Source of the DNA: Bacteroidaceae bacterium
GTDB lineage: Bacteria; Bacteroidota; Bacteroidia; Bacteroidales; Bacteroidaceae
Length of the DNA stretch: 64,000 nt
NCBI GenBank assembly: GCA_017469925.1
Contig: JAFUFK010000011.1
Span: 20,450-84,449 of the forward strand
Direction: 5' to 3'
The stretch's first letter is position 1, and each line of letters opens with the position of its first letter. The notes beneath the pieces were generated by a model, which saw only the letters and a program-made list of their open reading frames with translations, was not told where the DNA came from and made no database searches. The position numbers and the translations under genes were made by a program. Shown here in pieces: positions 24,782 through 33,666 of the stretch.

Positions 24782-26047
24782 CGGCATAGCCGCTACGAAA
24801 TCATGGCCCCCGTGGGCTCCCCCGAGTCGCTGCCAGCAGCCCTGCGTGCCGGAGCCGACAGCATATACTTCGGCATCGAACGGCTCAACATGCGGGCCCA
24901 CTCAGCCTCCGTGTTCACCATCAACGACCTGCGACGCATCGCCCGCGAGTGCAGGACGTTCGGTGTCAAGAGCTACCTTACCGTCAACACCATCATCTAC
25001 GACGACGACCTCTCCCTCATGCGCCAAATCATCGATGCGGCCAAGGAAGCGGGCATCACGGCCGTCATAGCCTCCGACGTGGCCGTCATGACCTACTGCC
25101 GACAGGTAGGCATGGAGGTACACCTCTCCACCCAACTCAACATCTCCAACACCGAGGCCTTGCGCTTCTATGCCCAGTTTGCCGACGTCGTAGTCCTGGC
25201 CCGCGAACTGCGCCTCGAACAGGTCGCCGAAATCTATCGCCACATCGAGGAACAGCACATCACAGGGCCCTCGGGCCAGTTAGTGCGCATCGAGATGTTC
25301 TGCCACGGAGCCCTCTGCATGGCCGTCAGCGGCAAGTGCTACCTCAGCCTCGACAACATGGGCCGCTCGGCCAATCGCGGCGAATGCATGCAACTCTGTC
25401 GCCGTTCGTACACCGTTCGCGACACCGAGACGGGTACCGAACTCCAGGTCGATAACAAGTACGTCATGAGCCCAAAAGACTTAAAAACCATCGGTTTCAT
25501 CGATAAAATGATGCACGCCGGCGTCCGCGTTTTCAAGATTGAGGGCCGCGCCCGTGGGGCCGACTACGTCGATACCGTAGTCCGCTGCTACCGCGAGGCC
25601 ATCGCCAGCGTAGAGGAGGGCACGTTCACCGAGGAACGCGTCCGCGAGTGGGACGAGCGCCTCGCTCGCGTTTTCAATCGCGGATTCTGGGACGGCTACT
25701 ATCAGGGGCAGTTGCTCGGCGAATGGACGCGGAAGCCCGGTTCCTGTGCCACGGAACGGAAGACCTACTGCGGCCGCGCCATCCGCTACTACTCCAGACT
25801 TGGCGTCGCCGAGTTCAAGATCGAGGCGTGCGAACTCCACCAAGGCGACCGCATCCTCGTCACCGGCCCCACCACTGGCGCCCAATACGGCGAGGCCGAG
25901 GAGATTCGCTTCGACCTCCGTCCCGTCGAGGTGGCCAAGAAGGGGCAGCACATCAGCATTCCCTTCCCCGTCAAGGTTCGTCACAACGACAAACTCTTCA
26001 TCCTCACCAGCGAAAATCTGCCCAATATTTTGCCTTCAAAAATCTGA
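24767..26047 (+). CDS. U32-family protein (TrhP-like, tRNA uridine hydroxylation)
   Basis: The 426-residue protein carries the U32 signature, a stretch from EMFCHGALCMAVSGKCYLS through SANRGECMQLCRRSY near residues 182-218. Its cysteines bind an Fe-S cluster in related proteins. The N-terminal half is a TIM-barrel-like region (MAPVGSPESLPAALRAGADS) and the C-terminal region has a beta-rich extension ending with LPNILPSKI. In E. coli the related TrhP makes 5-hydroxyuridine at position 34 of tRNAs, with prephenate as hydroxyl source, while RlhA acts on 23S rRNA. Older records call these collagenases, without good support here. Its position directly after a dihydrouridine synthase fits RNA modification. 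Exact substrate is inferred. Confidence 0.82.
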   Translation: MNSELRHSRYEIMAPVGSPESLPAALRAGADSIYFGIERLNMRAHSASVFTINDLRRIARECRTFGVKSYLTVNTIIYDDDLSLMRQIIDAAKEAGITAVIASDVAVMTYCRQVGMEVHLSTQLNISNTEALRFYAQFADVVVLARELRLEQVAEIYRHIEEQHITGPSGQLVRIEMFCHGALCMAVSGKCYLSLDNMGRSANRGECMQLCRRSYTVRDTETGTELQVDNKYVMSPKDLKTIGFIDKMMHAGVRVFKIEGRARGADYVDTVVRCYREAIASVEEGTFTEERVREWDERLARVFNRGFWDGYYQGQLLGEWTRKPGSCATERKTYCGRAIRYYSRLGVAEFKIEACELHQGDRILVTGPTTGAQYGEAEEIRFDLRPVEVAKKGQHISIPFPVKVRHNDKLFILTSENLPNILPSKI

Positions 26048-26135
26048 CAAAAAAATTGACTGGGGGCGATTTTTAACATATTTTGTTCGGATTTTTCCTA
26101 CCTCTTTGGGGGCGGTCCGGAACCTGCCGCCGGAA

Positions 26136-26227
26136 GTTATGTTAACCTATCGGTCGAAATTATGTTAACTTCTGGCCACTGATTAACTTAACCTGGGGGC
26201 GTAGGTTAACATAACTTTCGGCAACCC
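26136..26227. repeat. Palindrome array B: four 23-nt units with GTTA-N3-TAAC cores, orientation mixed
   Basis: Cores begin at 26136, 26159, 26182 and 26205, strictly 23 nt apart: GTTATGTTAAC, ATTATGTTAAC, ATTAACTTAAC, GTTAACATAAC. The first two are the reverse complement form of the core in array A; the last is the direct form. Three of the four 12-nt spacers contain GGYC or GGGC. The array lies between convergent genes (U32 and uvrA2), so it is not a promoter-proximal operator for either. The rest of this 290-bp gap has a GC-rich imperfect hairpin (about 26312-26335) just past the uvrA2 stop that may help termination. Confidence 0.85.
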
Positions 26228-26337
26228 CTTCGAAGGCATAAAGAAAACACCCCATTTATCGTTGATAGACAGTGTGTTACGCTTTTTGTCGAATGCTGCA
26301 ATTCGGAGATGGGCTCGCCCCGCCGCCCCGGGCGAAG

Positions 26338-28611
26338 TTATAAATAGCGGGCGGTGAGGGACTCCCGGCAATGGGCCAAGGCCTCGGGCGTACCCTGGAA
26401 GACGATGCGCCCACCCTGTTCGCCAGCCCCAGGACCGAGTTCTACGACGTAGTCGGCAGCACGGATGACGTCGGTGTTGTGCTCGATGACGAAGACCGTA
26501 TTGCCCCCCTCGCAGACCATGCGACGGAAGAGTTGGACGATGCGGCCCGTGTCCTTGGGATGCAGTCCGTCGGTGGGTTCGTCGATGACAAAGATTTTGC
26601 CCTCTTCGCCCAGCATCGAGGCCATCTTCAGACGGCGCAATTCGCCGCCCGACAGGGTGGAGAGGGCCTGATTGAGGTGGAGGTAGCCGAGGCCGACGTC
26701 CATCATCGGCTGCAACTTCTCGCTGATGGGCGTGCCCGCGAACTGCTCTACGGCTCGCCGCACGGAGAAGTCCATGACCTGGGCGATGGAGTAACTGCCC
26801 TGGGGAAGGTCTAAAGTGTATTGCAGCGCTTCGGGCGAATAGCGCAGGCCATGGCAAGCCTCACACTGGGTCTCGATGTTGTCCATAAAGGCCATCTCGG
26901 CCACGACGACACCCTTGCCGCCGCAGACGGGACAGGCGCCCTTTCCGTTGAAGGCAAAGTCGGTCTCCTTCTTCTTATATTTACGCGCGAAGAGTTTACG
27001 GATGTCGCCCGCCACGTCCATGTAGGTGGCGGGGGTGGAACGCAGGCTCACGCCGATGTCCTTCTGCCCAATATAGACGACGGACTGACCGTGTTCGGCC
27101 CTCATGCTTTCCATAAGCGAACTCTTGCCCGAGCCGGCCACGCCGCAGATGACGCAGAGGCAATGGATGGGCAGGTCGATGCTGACGTCCTGCAGGTTGT
27201 GCAGTGTGGCGTGGCGAAGAGGGATGCAGCCTTGCCGCAGTTCTTGACTCGCCCGAGAACTATGCACTTCGAACTTTGAACTGGACTCTGTCCTTAGGCA
27301 TTTGCCCGTGTCCGTCCCGCTCTTCAGCAGCGCGTCGTAGGAGCCCTGGAAGATGATGCGCCCGCCATCGCTGCCGGGGCCGGGACCCATATCGACTATG
27401 TGGTCGGCCATGCGAATCATCTCCCGATGGTGCTCGACGAGCAACACCGTGTTGCCCGCATCGCGCAGACGGCGCACGGAATGCTTCATCAGCTCGATGT
27501 CGTGGTTGTGGAGTCCCGTCGAGGGTTCGTCGAGGATATAGAGCACGTCGGAGAGGCTCGAGTTGATGTACTTGGCAATCTTACAGCGCTGCGCTTCGCC
27601 GCCGGAGAGCGTACCCACGGCGCGGTCGAGGCTCAGGTAACCCAGGCCAATCTCCTCCAGGGCGGTCAGTCGGGCCGTGATGGCCTGCTTCAGGTCCTGC
27701 GCCAGCGGTTGTGTCAGGGAGCGCACCCACTCGTTCAGCTTCGTAATGGAGAGGGCACAAGCCTCGGCGATGTTCAGCCCGTCGATGCGGCACGAGCGAA
27801 TCTTCTCGTTCAGGCGTGTACCGTGGCAGTCGGGACACGTGCCCATGCGCAACATGGGGTTGAGCACGGCGCTGTGCAACAGGCCCTCCTCCGAATTGAT
27901 GATGCTGCGGTACATGCGCGGTATGAGTCCCTCGTACTTCGCCGACTTCGGCCATCCGGCGGGCGGATTCTTCAGGCGTATCTGGGGGCTGTGGAGGAAG
28001 AGTTCGAGTTCCTCAGGCGAGTAGTCGCGAATCTTCTTGTCGAGGTCGAAGAGTCCGCTGCGTGCATAGCGAATCCAGCGCCAGCCGCCCTTGCCGAAGG
28101 CAATGTAGTGGATGGTGTCCTCGTCGTTCAGGCTCTTGTCGAAATCGACCAGTTTGTGGATGTCCAGTTCGCGTATCTCCCCCAGCCCAGAACAGCGTGG
28201 GCACGAGCCGTCGGGATGGTTGAAGGAGAACGATTCGGCATAGCCCACAAAAGGCTGCCCAACACGCGAGAAGAGCAGGCGCAAGAGGGCATAGATGTCG
28301 GTGTACGTGCCCACGGTGGAGCGCGAGTTGGTGCCCGGCTTCCGCTGGTCGATGACGATGGCGATGGGCAGGTTCTCGATGGCCTCCACATGGGGCCGTC
28401 CGTACTTGGGCAGGTATTGCTGTACGAAGGTGGGGAAGGTGTCGTTCAGTTCGCGTCGCGACTTGGCGGCGATGGTGTCCATGACCAGGCTGCTCTTGCC
28501 CGAGCCCGAAACGCCCGTTACCACCGTAATCTGGTGCTTCGGTATCTCGAGCGACACGTTTTGCAGATTGTTCTCCGTCGCCCCCCGTATGATGATTCGG
28601 TCGTTCCGCAT
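26338..28611 (-). CDS. UvrA2-like excinuclease ABC subunit A ATPase (short form)
   Basis: The 757-residue protein has two ABC ATPase halves. Half one has Walker A GVSGSGKSSL near residue 35, signature GTLSGGEAQR and Walker B LYILDEPSTG. Half two has GVAGSGKSSL, STLSGGELRR and FVIDEPTDG. Zinc-knuckle cysteines are present (CPRCSGLG, CPDCHGTR, CPVCGGKG, CEACHG). It is about 180 residues shorter than housekeeping UvrA, and lacks the space for a full UvrB-binding region. That is typical of the UvrA2/drug-resistance class thought to help clear DNA lesions or DNA-bound drugs. A Ser-rich insert before half two (KCLRTESSSKFEVHSSRASQ) is encoded by a heptad repeat. It starts 9 nt after the metG stop, suggesting an operon. 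Confidence 0.87.
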   Translation of the reverse strand: MRNDRIIIRGATENNLQNVSLEIPKHQITVVTGVSGSGKSSLVMDTIAAKSRRELNDTFPTFVQQYLPKYGRPHVEAIENLPIAIVIDQRKPGTNSRSTVGTYTDIYALLRLLFSRVGQPFVGYAESFSFNHPDGSCPRCSGLGEIRELDIHKLVDFDKSLNDEDTIHYIAFGKGGWRWIRYARSGLFDLDKKIRDYSPEELELFLHSPQIRLKNPPAGWPKSAKYEGLIPRMYRSIINSEEGLLHSAVLNPMLRMGTCPDCHGTRLNEKIRSCRIDGLNIAEACALSITKLNEWVRSLTQPLAQDLKQAITARLTALEEIGLGYLSLDRAVGTLSGGEAQRCKIAKYINSSLSDVLYILDEPSTGLHNHDIELMKHSVRRLRDAGNTVLLVEHHREMIRMADHIVDMGPGPGSDGGRIIFQGSYDALLKSGTDTGKCLRTESSSKFEVHSSRASQELRQGCIPLRHATLHNLQDVSIDLPIHCLCVICGVAGSGKSSLMESMRAEHGQSVVYIGQKDIGVSLRSTPATYMDVAGDIRKLFARKYKKKETDFAFNGKGACPVCGGKGVVVAEMAFMDNIETQCEACHGLRYSPEALQYTLDLPQGSYSIAQVMDFSVRRAVEQFAGTPISEKLQPMMDVGLGYLHLNQALSTLSGGELRRLKMASMLGEEGKIFVIDEPTDGLHPKDTGRIVQLFRRMVCEGGNTVFVIEHNTDVIRAADYVVELGPGAGEQGGRIVFQGTPEALAHCRESLTARYL
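27256..27290 (+). repeat. 7-nt-period repeat inside the uvrA2-like gene
   Basis: The plus strand reads AGAACTA, TGCACTT, CGAACTT, TGAACTG, GACTCTG, a degenerate heptad array of the same AACT type as at 24747. It encodes a Ser-rich linker between the two ATPase halves and keeps the frame open. Confidence 0.6.
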
Positions 28612-28620
28612 TCGGGAGCG

Positions 28621-30678
28621 TCAGCTGATGCGACTGCCGGGCTTCACAGGATGTTCCGTGGTGGTGACGGCGATGGTGCCATCATAGTTCTCGGCCGAGA
28701 GTATCATGCCCTCGCTGACGAGGCCGTTCTTGAACTCGCGCGGAGCAAGGTTGGCCACGAAGAGCACCTGCTTGCCGACGAGTTGCTCGGGCTCATACCA
28801 CTGGCTGATGCCGCTCACGATGGTGCGGTCCTGGAGTCCGTCGGCAATGCGGAACTTCAGCAGTTTCTTCATCTTGGGCACACGCTCGCACTCCAGGACG
28901 GTGCCCACGCGGATGTCCAACTTCTGGAAGTCGTCGAACGCGATGGTGTCCTTGATAGGCTCTGCCTTGTAGTTGGCGGCCTCGTTGGCCTTGATGGTGT
29001 CGGCCAACTTCTGCTGCTGCTGGGCGATGACGTCGTCCTCAATCTTGCTGAACAGGAGCGAGGGCTTAGCCAATTGCTTGCCCACGGGCAAGAGGTCGGT
29101 GCGGCCGAGCCAGTCCCACTGGAACTCGTCCATGCAAATCATGTCGCGCAGGCGCTTGCTGCTGAAGGGCAGGAAGGGCTCGAAGGCGATGGCCAGGTTG
29201 GCCGTCAGCTGGAGGCTGATGTAGATGATGGTCTTCACGCGCTCGGGGTCGGTCTTGATGACCTTCCACGGTTCGCAGTCGGCGATGTACTTGTTGCCGA
29301 TGCGGGCGAGATTCATGGCCTCCTTCTGGGCATCGCGGAACTTGAAGTTCTCGAGCAGCTGCTCCAGCCGGTCCTTCACGCCTTGGAACTCGGCCAGGGT
29401 CTCGCGGTCGTAGTCGGTCAGTTCGCCGCACTCGGGCACGCGGCCCTCGTAGTACTTCTGCGTCAGTTGCAGGGCACGGTTGACGAAGTTGCCATAGACG
29501 GCCACCAACTCGTTGTTGCAACGGGCCTGGAAGTCGGCCCACGTGAAGTCGTTGTCCTTCGTCTCGGGCGCATTGGCGGTCAGCACATAGCGCAGTTCGT
29601 CCTGCCGGTCGGGCAGTTCGTCGAGGTATTCGTTGAGCCAGACGGCATAGTTCTTCGACGTACTGATTTTGTTGCCTTCGAGGTTCAAGAACTCATTCGA
29701 GGGCACGTTGTCGGGCAGGATATAGTCGCCGTGTGCCTTGAGCATGGCGGGGAAGACGATGCAGTGGAAGACGATGTTGTCCTTGCCGATGAAGTGGACG
29801 AGCCGTGTCTCGGGGTCCTTCCACCAGGTCTCCCACGAACCTAACTCAGGATGAGCATCACACAATTCCTTCGTATTGGAGATGTAGCCGATGGGGGCGT
29901 CGAACCAGACGTAGAGCACCTTGCCCTCTGCCCCTTCTACGGGCACGGGGATGCCCCAGTCGAGGTCGCGAGTGACGGCACGCGGGTGCAGTCCGCCGTC
30001 GAGCCACGACTTGCACTGGCCATAGACGTTCGGGCGCCACTCCTTGTGCTCCTCCAGTATCCAGCGTTCGAGCCACGCCTGGTCCTTGTCCAAGGGCAGG
30101 TACCAGTGCTTCGTCTCGCGCTTCACCAGGGGGTTGCCCGTCTCGGCGTTATAGGGATTGATGAGTTCCTCAGGCGATAGCGTGGCACCGCAGTGCTCGC
30201 ACTGGTCGCCATAGGCCTCGGGGGCGTGGCAACGGGGACATTCGCCGCGGATGTTGCGGTCGGTCAGGAAGTGGCCCGTCTCGGGGTCGTAGAACTGCTC
30301 GCTCACCTGCTCCACGAACTTGCCGTCGTCGTACAGTTTGCGGAAGAAGTCGCTGGCCAGTTGGTGGTGGGTCTTCGACGTCGTGCGGCTATAAATGTCG
30401 AACGAGATGCCGAAGCGCTCGAAGGAGTCCTTAATCAGATTGTGATACCTATCGACGACCTCCTGCACGGTGATGCCCTCCTTGCGGGCTCGGATGGTGA
30501 CAGGCACACCATGTTCGTCGCTACCGCCGATGAACAGGACGTCGCGCCCCTTCAGACGGAGGTAGCGCACATAGATGTCGGCCGGCACATATACGCCAGC
30601 CAAATGACCGATATGGACGGGACCGTTGGCATACGGAAGGGCTGCCGTGACGGTCGTCCGCTTAAAATTCTTCTGCAT
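28621..30678 (-). CDS. metG: Methionyl-tRNA synthetase
   Basis: MetRS charges tRNA-Met. From the ATG at 30678 the protein has 685 residues. It shows the HIGH motif at 22-25, zinc-binding [17 protein letters not shown] near 145, the class-defining loop as KISTS at about 337-341 in place of KMSKS, and the anticodon-binding helical domain. A C-terminal EMAP/Trbp111-type tRNA-binding domain follows (about 580-685: [32 protein letters not shown]). An in-frame upstream methionine lies inside the promoter (-33 region), so the longer form is rejected. Forms such as KISTS occur in other Bacteroidetes enzymes to my knowledge. uvrA2 follows after 9 nt. Confidence 0.96.
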   Translation of the reverse strand: MQKNFKRTTVTAALPYANGPVHIGHLAGVYVPADIYVRYLRLKGRDVLFIGGSDEHGVPVTIRARKEGITVQEVVDRYHNLIKDSFERFGISFDIYSRTTSKTHHQLASDFFRKLYDDGKFVEQVSEQFYDPETGHFLTDRNIRGECPRCHAPEAYGDQCEHCGATLSPEELINPYNAETGNPLVKRETKHWYLPLDKDQAWLERWILEEHKEWRPNVYGQCKSWLDGGLHPRAVTRDLDWGIPVPVEGAEGKVLYVWFDAPIGYISNTKELCDAHPELGSWETWWKDPETRLVHFIGKDNIVFHCIVFPAMLKAHGDYILPDNVPSNEFLNLEGNKISTSKNYAVWLNEYLDELPDRQDELRYVLTANAPETKDNDFTWADFQARCNNELVAVYGNFVNRALQLTQKYYEGRVPECGELTDYDRETLAEFQGVKDRLEQLLENFKFRDAQKEAMNLARIGNKYIADCEPWKVIKTDPERVKTIIYISLQLTANLAIAFEPFLPFSSKRLRDMICMDEFQWDWLGRTDLLPVGKQLAKPSLLFSKIEDDVIAQQQQKLADTIKANEAANYKAEPIKDTIAFDDFQKLDIRVGTVLECERVPKMKKLLKFRIADGLQDRTIVSGISQWYEPEQLVGKQVLFVANLAPREFKNGLVSEGMILSAENYDGTIAVTTTEHPVKPGSRIS

Positions 30679-30710
30679 ATTATATTGTTTCTTTTTTGTT
30701 TTCGCGCGTG

Positions 30711-30742
30711 CAAAGATACGAATAAGCGTGTGATTTTCCAAA
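30711..30742 (-). promoter_or_regulatory. metG promoter
   Basis: On the minus strand TTTG (30742-30739), 20 nt spacer, TATCTTTG (30718-30711), followed by CAC. This is a full match to the Bacteroidetes consensus and fixes the metG start at 30678. Confidence 0.8.
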
Positions 30743-30798
30743 TACATTTGAGAAATACTTTAAAGGGATTCGGCAGAAAAGTTCTCGTCCCCTTCGTC

Positions 30799-30939
30799 GT
30801 TCGGCCACGGTGGAACGATGATTCGGCCGCGGTGGAACGTTCGTTCGTCCGCGGACGAACGATGAGAACCTTTCGTCGTTCCATCGCGATGGAACGTTCG
30901 TTCAATGCGCATCGGTCGTTCGTTCAATGCGCATTGAAC
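30799..30939. repeat. Palindrome array D: six 18-nt GTTC-N10-GAAC cores in two triplets at 22-nt period
   Basis: Cores begin at 30799, 30821, 30843 and then 30878, 30900, 30922; the period is 22 nt within each triplet and 35 nt between them. The pattern is GTTC-N3-CGCG or GCGC-N3-GAAC. Units at 30843, 30878 and 30922 are perfect 18-bp palindromes with different inner triplets (gtc/gac, cat/atg, aat/att). The arms therefore covary. The unit at 30900 matches 30922 on its left arm only. Spacers are 4 nt, GTTC or GATG. The array fills the gap between the metG promoter and the promoter of the dockerin gene, ending 20 nt before the latter's -33 box. Confidence 0.88.
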
Positions 30940-30959
30940 GATGGAAATGTATCGATATA

Positions 30960-30991
30960 TTTGGTATATTCCTTGCTTATTCGTACCTTTG
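30960..30991 (+). promoter_or_regulatory. Promoter of the dockerin-containing gene
   Basis: TTTG (30960-30963), 20 nt spacer, TACCTTTG (30984-30991) is a full consensus match, 26 nt before the ATG at 31018. Palindrome array D ends just upstream, in a position suited to regulation. Confidence 0.8.
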
Positions 30992-31017
30992 ACCGTCGAA
31001 CTAATACGGAATACTCT

Positions 31018-33660
31018 ATGAAACGTACTTGTATCAGTCTGCTCCTGACGCTCCTCTTCCTGCTCCCCGGCACGGGAGCAAGGGCCGCCGGCTACACGGG
31101 CAGCACGCCCGCGGCGGGCACGCGGTATTACCTCTATAATGTATATCAGGCGAAGTTCCTGTCCGACGGAGGCTCCGGGGGCACGCAGCTGTCGCTCTCC
31201 GACAGGCAACCCCTGCTTTGCACGCTGGAGGCGAGCGGCAGCGGCTACGTGCTGGGCACCAGCTACGGCAATCTGCTGGACACGGTGTTCACCCTCGGCG
31301 AGGCCGACGAGGGGTACTACCTCGACGGGGCACAGGGTGCCCTGATGTTCGACGCGGGCACGGCCTGCACGGTGGCCAACCGCAGCGAGGGCTACAACGC
31401 CGACAAGGCGCTCTGGCGCTTCGTCACCGAACAGGAGTATGCCGAGATGCAGGGGAAGGCACGCTTCACCGTGGCGGCCATGAACGTCGATGGCATGCCG
31501 CGCAGCATCAAGGTGGCTGGAATCTATACCGTCAACCTGAACTCCGACGGCAAGGAGGCCGAAGGGGCCACGGCCATGGGGCAGAAGATGAAGACCCTGG
31601 GCTACGACTTCATCGCCGCCAGCGAGGACTTCAACTACAACGACGAAATCATGGCCCAGATAGGCGACACTTACAACCAGGGTACCCACCGGGGGAAGAT
31701 TGACGGCTCGCTGGGCACGGCCATCAATTACCTGGCTAAGAAGACTCTCTTCGACACCGACGGCCTGAACTTCTTCTGGAAGAAGACCCTGGGAGCGGGC
31801 TCCGAAAGCTGGACGGCCTGGAACGAGCATTACGGCTACGACGACCACGAGGCCGACGGCCTGATAAACAAGGGCTACCGCTACTACCTGGCGACGCTGG
31901 CCGACGGCACGCAGGTGGACATCTACATCCTGCACATGGAGGCCGGTTCCGACACGGGCGACAACGCAGCCCGAGCCACCCAAATCACGCAACTGGCCAA
32001 CGCCATACTGGCCTCGGCGGGCAACCGCCCCATCATCATCATGGGCGACACCAACTGCCGATACACCCGCGACGCCCTGAAGTCGCGCCTCATCGACGTC
32101 ATCAATGCCGACGAACGCTTCACCATCCACGACGCCTGGGTGGAACACGGCCGACAGGGCATCTACCCGACCGGTTCCAATGCCATCATGGCTTCGGAAC
32201 ACGGCTACCGAAAGGGGGAGGTCGTAGATAAGGTGTTCTACATCAACAGCACCCGCTCCGACATCCGACTGGTGGCCGAGGCGTACCGCCAAGACCTGTC
32301 GTTCGTGAACGACGCGGGCGAGGCCCTGGCCGACCACTGGCCCTGCGTGGTCGATTTCTCGTACCACACCTACGACCCGGCCATCGACGACCTCACGGAC
32401 GTGGGCAGCATGGAGGACGTCTTCCTGCGCAACGTAGAGACGGGCTGCTTCCTGAAGGCAGGCGGCTGGTGGTGTACGCATGCCGTGGCGGGCGACTATG
32501 GCAGCGCACTCAACCTCAACCAGTTGCCCAACGGGAAGTATGTCATACAAACACCTATGGGATTCCTCAGCCAGGACGACCCCTACATGGACAGGCCCGA
32601 GCAGTATTCCTGGACACTCCTTGAGCGCAACGGCCACTACCTCTTAGCCTACGAGAGCGGCGGCGCCATGAAGGCCCTGACGGGCAACGCCCCCACCACA
32701 TTCCCCTACGGGCCCAACAGGCGATACGTCACCTGCGCCGCCCTGAACATGGACGACCGCTACCAGATGTGGGACATCGTAAGCCGCGAGGAACTCATGG
32801 ACGAGATGCTGCGAGGGGGCGAGAAACACCCCTACAACTGCACCTTCCTATTGCCCGGAGCCAACTTCGACCGCAACGACCCCAAGAGCAAATCGACCGA
32901 CAACGGCGGAGCATGGTCGTGCAACATCTCGGCCACGGCCAGCAAGATGTGGTACAACTTCGAGGACGGCAAGGTGGACTATGAGCGAGGCAACTATGTA
33001 GGCGAGGTCTATAATGACTCTTACAGCGGTATCACCTCTTACGAAACCCGATGGGAGATGGGGCAGACGCTCACCGGACTGCCCAAGGGGCGGTATCGGG
33101 TGACCTGCCAGGGATTCTACCGCGACGGCAGCATGAACCAGAACAACCCGGGCACCATCCACTCCTACCTCTACCTGCGCACCAAAGCGGGGGCAACGGA
33201 GGTGAAGACGACGCTCAAGTCGATGTACTCGGCCCAGTGCCAGACGAATCTGGAGGGCATTATCGGGAACACCGACGCCAACGGCTACTACATCCCGAAC
33301 ACAATGGCCGAAGCCAGCATCTTCTTCAGCCAGGGCTATTACGAGAACGAACTGACCATCGACGTTAGCGACGGCACGCTTGGCGTCGCCATCGGAAAAC
33401 CTGACGTCACGAAGAGCACCAGCGGATGGACGTGCTTCGACAACTTCCAAATCTATTACCTCGGTTCGGGCATCGCAGGCGACGTGAATTGCGACGGTCT
33501 CGTGACCATTGCCGACGTGACGGCGCTGGTGAACATCATCCTCGGGAAGGACGACACAAAACCTTACCAGTACAGCCACGACGCGGCCGACGTGAACCAG
33601 GACGACAGCATCACCATCGCCGACGTGACGGCGCTGGTGAACCTGATTCTGGGTAAGTAA
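31018..33660 (+). CDS. Secreted endonuclease/exonuclease/phosphatase-fold protein with C-terminal dockerin
   Basis: From the ATG at 31018 the 880-residue protein has a signal peptide (1-22, ARA/AGYT). An N-terminal domain follows with RYYLYNVYQAKFLSDGG, resembling that of the 1367-residue protein. An EEP-fold domain spans about 149-445, with Asn in AAMNVDGMP, GDTNCRYTRD, and the catalytic DHWP at 439-442. Next come a second trefoil-like region (about 460-590) and a beta-sandwich binding-like module (about 608-815). The C-terminus (821-880) has two calcium-loop repeats, DVNCDGLVTIADVTALVNII and DVNQDDSITIADVTALVNLI, forming a type I dockerin. EEP enzymes cut phosphodiesters or phosphomonoesters; DNA, lipid and sugar-phosphate substrates are all possible. 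The substrate and any cohesin partner are unknown. No T9SS tail follows. Confidence 0.83.
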   Translation: MKRTCISLLLTLLFLLPGTGARAAGYTGSTPAAGTRYYLYNVYQAKFLSDGGSGGTQLSLSDRQPLLCTLEASGSGYVLGTSYGNLLDTVFTLGEADEGYYLDGAQGALMFDAGTACTVANRSEGYNADKALWRFVTEQEYAEMQGKARFTVAAMNVDGMPRSIKVAGIYTVNLNSDGKEAEGATAMGQKMKTLGYDFIAASEDFNYNDEIMAQIGDTYNQGTHRGKIDGSLGTAINYLAKKTLFDTDGLNFFWKKTLGAGSESWTAWNEHYGYDDHEADGLINKGYRYYLATLADGTQVDIYILHMEAGSDTGDNAARATQITQLANAILASAGNRPIIIMGDTNCRYTRDALKSRLIDVINADERFTIHDAWVEHGRQGIYPTGSNAIMASEHGYRKGEVVDKVFYINSTRSDIRLVAEAYRQDLSFVNDAGEALADHWPCVVDFSYHTYDPAIDDLTDVGSMEDVFLRNVETGCFLKAGGWWCTHAVAGDYGSALNLNQLPNGKYVIQTPMGFLSQDDPYMDRPEQYSWTLLERNGHYLLAYESGGAMKALTGNAPTTFPYGPNRRYVTCAALNMDDRYQMWDIVSREELMDEMLRGGEKHPYNCTFLLPGANFDRNDPKSKSTDNGGAWSCNISATASKMWYNFEDGKVDYERGNYVGEVYNDSYSGITSYETRWEMGQTLTGLPKGRYRVTCQGFYRDGSMNQNNPGTIHSYLYLRTKAGATEVKTTLKSMYSAQCQTNLEGIIGNTDANGYYIPNTMAEASIFFSQGYYENELTIDVSDGTLGVAIGKPDVTKSTSGWTCFDNFQIYYLGSGIAGDVNCDGLVTIADVTALVNIILGKDDTKPYQYSHDAADVNQDDSITIADVTALVNLILGK

Positions 33661-33666
33661 GTGCTG

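Noticed and set aside
24767-26047. Annotating the U32 protein as a collagenase
   Set aside because: The signature and the dusB neighbour fit the RNA-hydroxylation group better; the collagenase label is historical.
29652-29670. KISTS in place of KMSKS in MetRS as a sign of an inactive enzyme
   Set aside because: The motif varies in natural MetRS, similar forms occur in Bacteroidetes to my knowledge, and all other motifs are intact.
30678-30747. A longer N-terminus for MetRS
   Set aside because: It would begin in the -33 region of the metG promoter, upstream of the likely transcription start, and adds residues not seen in the family.
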